NCBI GenBank assembly: GCA_051294375.1
Contig: CM119269.1
Span: 10,894,883-10,958,882, forward strand
Origin: Paraspadella gotoi
Lineage: Eukaryota; Chaetognatha
Length of the DNA: 64,000 nucleotides
Direction of reading: 5' to 3'
The notes under the pieces are model-generated. The model was not told the origin of the DNA and searched no databases. It saw nothing but the letters and a program-made list of their open reading frames with translations. Below are positions 61,201 through 64,000 of this stretch, piece after piece. The position numbers and the translations under genes are program-made. Positions within the stretch are counted from its first letter, which is position 1; each line of letters opens with the position of its first letter.

Positions 61201-63687
61201 CCCTTCTATCGACCAAGGATGAATCCTTGGTACGAGAAATGGCTCCCCGATCTGACCAAGGACGGCACCAAAGCAGTTTACACGATTACGCTGCAGAAGA
61301 CCGATAACAAAACGGGTGAAAGAGCCGAGAATTATGTACCTAATTAAGTACACGTACGATCATTGTACAATGATACAATGATACAATAATGATACAATTG
61401 TATAATGATGTATAAACACTGAAATAAATTTATATTTATAAATCTCAAACCGAACTTCTGCCAGGCGAGTGGCTCAAAGAGGAAAAGTTCAGCGTGTACG
61501 GGCCCCCGGCTCCCGAGGACAACCCCGGTCCGGTCAAGTGGACGGCTCCTTACTTTGACTGCGGTGGATCCAACAAGTGGGTCGTCAGCGCCGTCTCTCC
61601 CATCGTCGATCTTTATCCAAGGTAAAATAATAAATTATTATGGCAACAGCCGTGTTGCCTGTGATGCCCATTGTAATGGGGCAACTCACTGTTGGCTTTG
61701 GGGGCTTCCGACCCTCAGTGACGCCTCCAGTCACTGGCGCGGTTACCCTAGGACGGTCTCGCTTTGCCAACGCAGTTAGGACTGTAGATGGAACACAACG
61801 GCTGGGATGGTGTGTTCCCCCTCTGAGACAATGGGATTGGCTGAACGATTATGGACGTGAGGCGGTGTGAATATACCACCACAGTATAATATCTAAAAAT
61901 CACTTTAAATTTTAAAATTTAAATTTTAAACTTTAAATTTTAAACTTTAAATTTTAAACTTTAAATTTAATCTAATAGTAATTCAGGTAGTAAAGATTAT
62001 GAAGAATTTAAGTAAAATTTGTATTATTGACTAAAATTATTACATTATTGTAGATTATTGCCACTAAAAAATTTTAAAAACTTATCACATGAATAATCTC
62101 GATGATAATGACGATGCTTTTAACAAATTTTTGCTCGTTCACCTTCATGATGAAATTTTTTAAATTTTGTTCATTTTTCAAAAATGTTTTCTCTTAACTA
62201 AATTTAATATTTCTTTCCTTCCTCCCCGTTCCTTAATCGCCTTAGACATCCATGGGCCTTTATCAATGGTGAGAGAATCGAGTGGCGTCACGTTCAATAT
62301 CAAAAATACGTCGCGTTGGCCATCATGAACGTCGACCTCATTAGGATCGACATCAACCAATGTCCCAAGTGAGGCGGATGAGTTGAGACTCAGTGTGATG
62401 AAGTTGAGTTGAATTACGAGGCAAAAAATATATTTCTTTTACGGAAACCATATATATTTCGCAGTTATTAAAATTCTTCTTTTGTTTAATTTATAATCTG
62501 AAAACGTCGTTGATTCTCCGCAGAGACTCCATCCACACAGACGACAACTATTTTGGTGGAACGGCCAAGTGCAAATCCACAACAATGTGCGAACCCATTC
62601 ACGGATACGGCTTCATGAGAGGCGGCTACAAGTCAGTTTAGAAAGGAGGAGGGGAGGGGCTGGGGGCGGAGGGGGGCGTGGCGAGAAAAACAGATGAAGA
62701 TTTCGACAGAGAAAGACGTGCGTGACGACGAAGGCGAAGACGAAGACGACGACGAAGAAGATGACGAAGACGACGANNNNNNNNNNGACGAAGACGAAGA
62801 CGAAGACGATAATGTTATTTCACGAGATCGTAAATCAAAGAGAAACTTCCGCGCGGCGAAGAAAAAATAGTTCCGTCACGCATCGGTTGTCTCCTCTCCA
62901 TGGAGTCTGTCGTTTTATTTAATTCATCGGAGATTATTTTCGAATGTCGAATGAGAGGCGTTCCCTGTTCTTACCTTTCCTCGACTTTTTCCTCTTTTTT
63001 CTTTTTATACTTTTTTCTCCTTTTTTTTTTTCGCGCCAGTGAAAATAGAGTATCGTGGCAAACGACTTCATTAATCATTCCCGAATTAGTTATGCGAGGC
63101 CAACAAAAAAAAAGGCGCGCGAATTAAAAAGAAATAAATTAGAGGCTGGTTTTTGGCAAAGGGTCTACCAGAAAATATCGGTCCATCGATCTCCCGCCCA
63201 GGCCAAGTTAATACGAGTTATGAGGCCGAAGTAGAGGTGGGAATAATTTATCGATGCTTTTATGAGTTGCAGATGTAAAAGGACATAAGTCTTGTCGGTG
63301 TCGTGGCCACTTCAGCATCAAAAAAATTGCGGTCATTCGAGCTTTATGCCTATAACGCTAACTCTTTCTTTAATCTTTTTTTTTTTTTTCAATTTGATTT
63401 TTTTTCCGCAAGGACACTTTATCGCAATGTTCTCTGTCTCTTTTCCTCTCTGACTCTCTCTCTCTCTCACTCTTACATCCCTCACATCTTCTCTCAAATT
63501 GTCCTCTCATTCAGATGCGTCTGCAAGCCGGGCTACCGCTACCCTTTCTTCCAGAAAGGCCCTTTCCTGGGTGAGGTGATCGAACGCGCGACCAACGAGG
63601 AGTACGAGCGGAATTTCGATTGTCTCGAAGTCAGAGACAAATTCGTCATCCCGGATCAGTCGTCGTCGGGACTTAACCCGGATGTCG
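58217..63687 (+). CDS. GPR158-like: GPR158/CG31760-type class C orphan receptor, 5' part (ectodomain, 9 exons)
   Basis: Exons 58217-58386, 58614-58729, 59218-59330, 60852-60977, 61114-61315, 61465-61621, 62246-62368, 62524-62631 and 63515-63687 join with all phases closing (429 residues so far; the gene runs off the window). The protein starts with a signal-peptide-like stretch (LLALMTLATALTLTVAQ). A Cache-type ligand-binding region follows (AFFWSYVLQRLYDEH, NPFYRPRMNPWYEKWLPDL, WTAPYFDCGGSNKWVVS), then DNYFGGTAKCKSTTMCEPI, GGYKCVCKPGYRYPFFQKG and FDCLE, the Cys-rich EGF-like linker seen just before the seven-helix region in GPR158, GPR179 and Drosophila CG31760. Human GPR158 is a metabotropic glycine receptor that signals through RGS7-Gbeta5. 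The seven-helix part is not in this window. Intron 3 hosts an antisense gene and intron 6 a repeat. Confidence 0.88.
58474..58577. repeat. (ATTC)n microsatellite in GPR158-like intron 1
   Basis: Tetranucleotide array with two CCTTC-type interruptions, just upstream of the exon 2 acceptor. Confidence 0.95.
59517..60371 (-). CDS. Secreted pentraxin-like protein, 273 aa, nested antisense in GPR158-like intron 3
   Basis: Minus-strand exons 60371-59938 and 59904-59517 (stop TAA) join as AG|C. The start MIWNFLFLLCSIAGSRVLA is a good signal peptide. The rest is a pentraxin/laminin-G jelly-roll: LSAWTLDFRMFMRPTS, VFSYHDNHVDFQFRL, FRWTRVTMRWDG and WTYVDAQLV. The strongest motif is GGAFVVGQEQDAKEGNFQRM, followed by FVGKVANFRIWDQVLDDDQ, the calcium-binding and core region of pentraxins (G-Q-E-Q-D). 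Pentraxins are secreted calcium-dependent pattern-recognition or synaptic proteins. The canonical HxCxS motif is replaced by RWTRVTM. The intron is only 33 nt with an unusual AAG acceptor; a 60-nt alternative starting at an upstream GT is possible. The TTTAG acceptor just upstream would break the frame. Confidence 0.8.
61640..61883 (+). repeat. Interspersed repeat of about 240 bp, copy 2 (GPR158-like intron 6)
   Basis: Starts ATGGCAACAGCCGTGTTGCC and ends GTGAATATACCACCACA. It is in opposite orientation to copy 1 and begins 18 bp after the exon 6 donor. Identity to copy 1 is high at both ends, with indels in the middle. Confidence 0.92.
62738..62810. repeat. (GAC/GAA)n tract containing a 10-N gap (62777-62786)
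   Basis: GACGAAGACGACGAC-type repeat in intron 8, broken by ten N. As with the other two gaps, the break falls in low-complexity DNA. Confidence 0.95.
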
Positions 63688-64000
63688 GTGAGGAGGCCGG
63701 GATGTAATAAGAAAACTGTTTCGTCTCGATTTTTAACCCGTTTTTGTTCATTTTTGTTCTTTTTTGTTCCTATTTTTTCTCGACCGAAGTTCACTTCTTT
63801 ATGTCCACTAGTCATTACAATGTCGACAAGGGTAACTTTATAATTTATATATATTTATGAAATTGTTTGATACATTGCTACGTATAGTTTATTAATTGAA
63901 GAATAGTTAAAACCTCATAAAGGGGTGAACCCAAGTCCTATTTCGGATTAACTAGTCAAACGTAGAACACTGACTTTTTTTGGTTGTAAGCTATCCTATC
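63688..64000. other. Intron or following exon of the GPR158-like gene, unresolved
   Basis: The sequence after the exon 9 donor is T-rich. A TCCACTAG acceptor near 63812 is followed by a short open segment, but I could not confirm it as the next exon before the window ends. Confidence 0.35.

Overview
The window is nuclear DNA of an invertebrate animal, most likely a protostome, taken from a draft assembly (runs of N at 2052-2072, 18997-19021 and 62777-62786). The evidence is small spliced genes with GT-AG introns (many 60-70 nt), animal-only families (Polycomb RING protein, GPR158-type receptor, pentraxin, fatty-acid-binding protein), several transposon families and very dense CT/GA microsatellites. 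I cannot name the phylum. Nothing here is prokaryotic.

Layout. From 1 to about 33.2 kb there is no gene I can identify. This part holds CT/GA tracts, three transposable-element remnants (a SINE, a TTAA-flanked element and a TA-flanked MITE), a second tRNA-derived repeat, and a 5.9-kb direct tandem duplication (about 7056-12907 and 12908-18836). The two duplicate copies differ mainly by small indels and look like an assembly artefact; broken exon-like segments are visible in them.

From 33.2 to 37.1 kb a plus-strand gene of eight phase-consistent exons encodes an unrecognised 956-residue protein with two adjacent membrane helices. From 54,930 down to 38,132 the minus strand carries a Polycomb group RING finger gene (PCGF4/BMI1/Psc type). 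I could follow it through 17 exons with every splice phase closing, to a 1,401-residue product: RING, RAWUL and a low-complexity tail of more than 1,100 residues with an AT-hook-like motif. Its introns hold other genes on the opposite strand: a Gly/Met-rich protein gene in intron 4, and a fatty-acid-binding-protein-like gene plus a charged low-complexity gene in intron 7. Intron 4 also holds a 1.5-kb hAT-type element with a perfect 8-bp target duplication, which contains a hammerhead-ribozyme-like palindrome.

From 55.5 to 57.7 kb there is a decayed peptidyl-amidoglycolate lyase (PAL) relic interrupted by an interspersed repeat, and a LINE reverse-transcriptase fragment. From 58.2 kb to the end the plus strand carries the 5' part (nine exons, ectodomain only) of a GPR158/CG31760-type receptor. 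A secreted pentraxin-like gene sits on the opposite strand in its third intron, and a second copy of the interspersed repeat sits in its sixth.

The host genes do not form a pathway. What they share is architecture: long host genes carrying antisense intronic genes and transposon debris. The most notable items are the long-tailed PCGF with its nested genes, the hammerhead-like palindrome inside a hAT element, the unrecognised two-helix protein, and a fatty-acid-binding-like protein preceded by twelve histidines.
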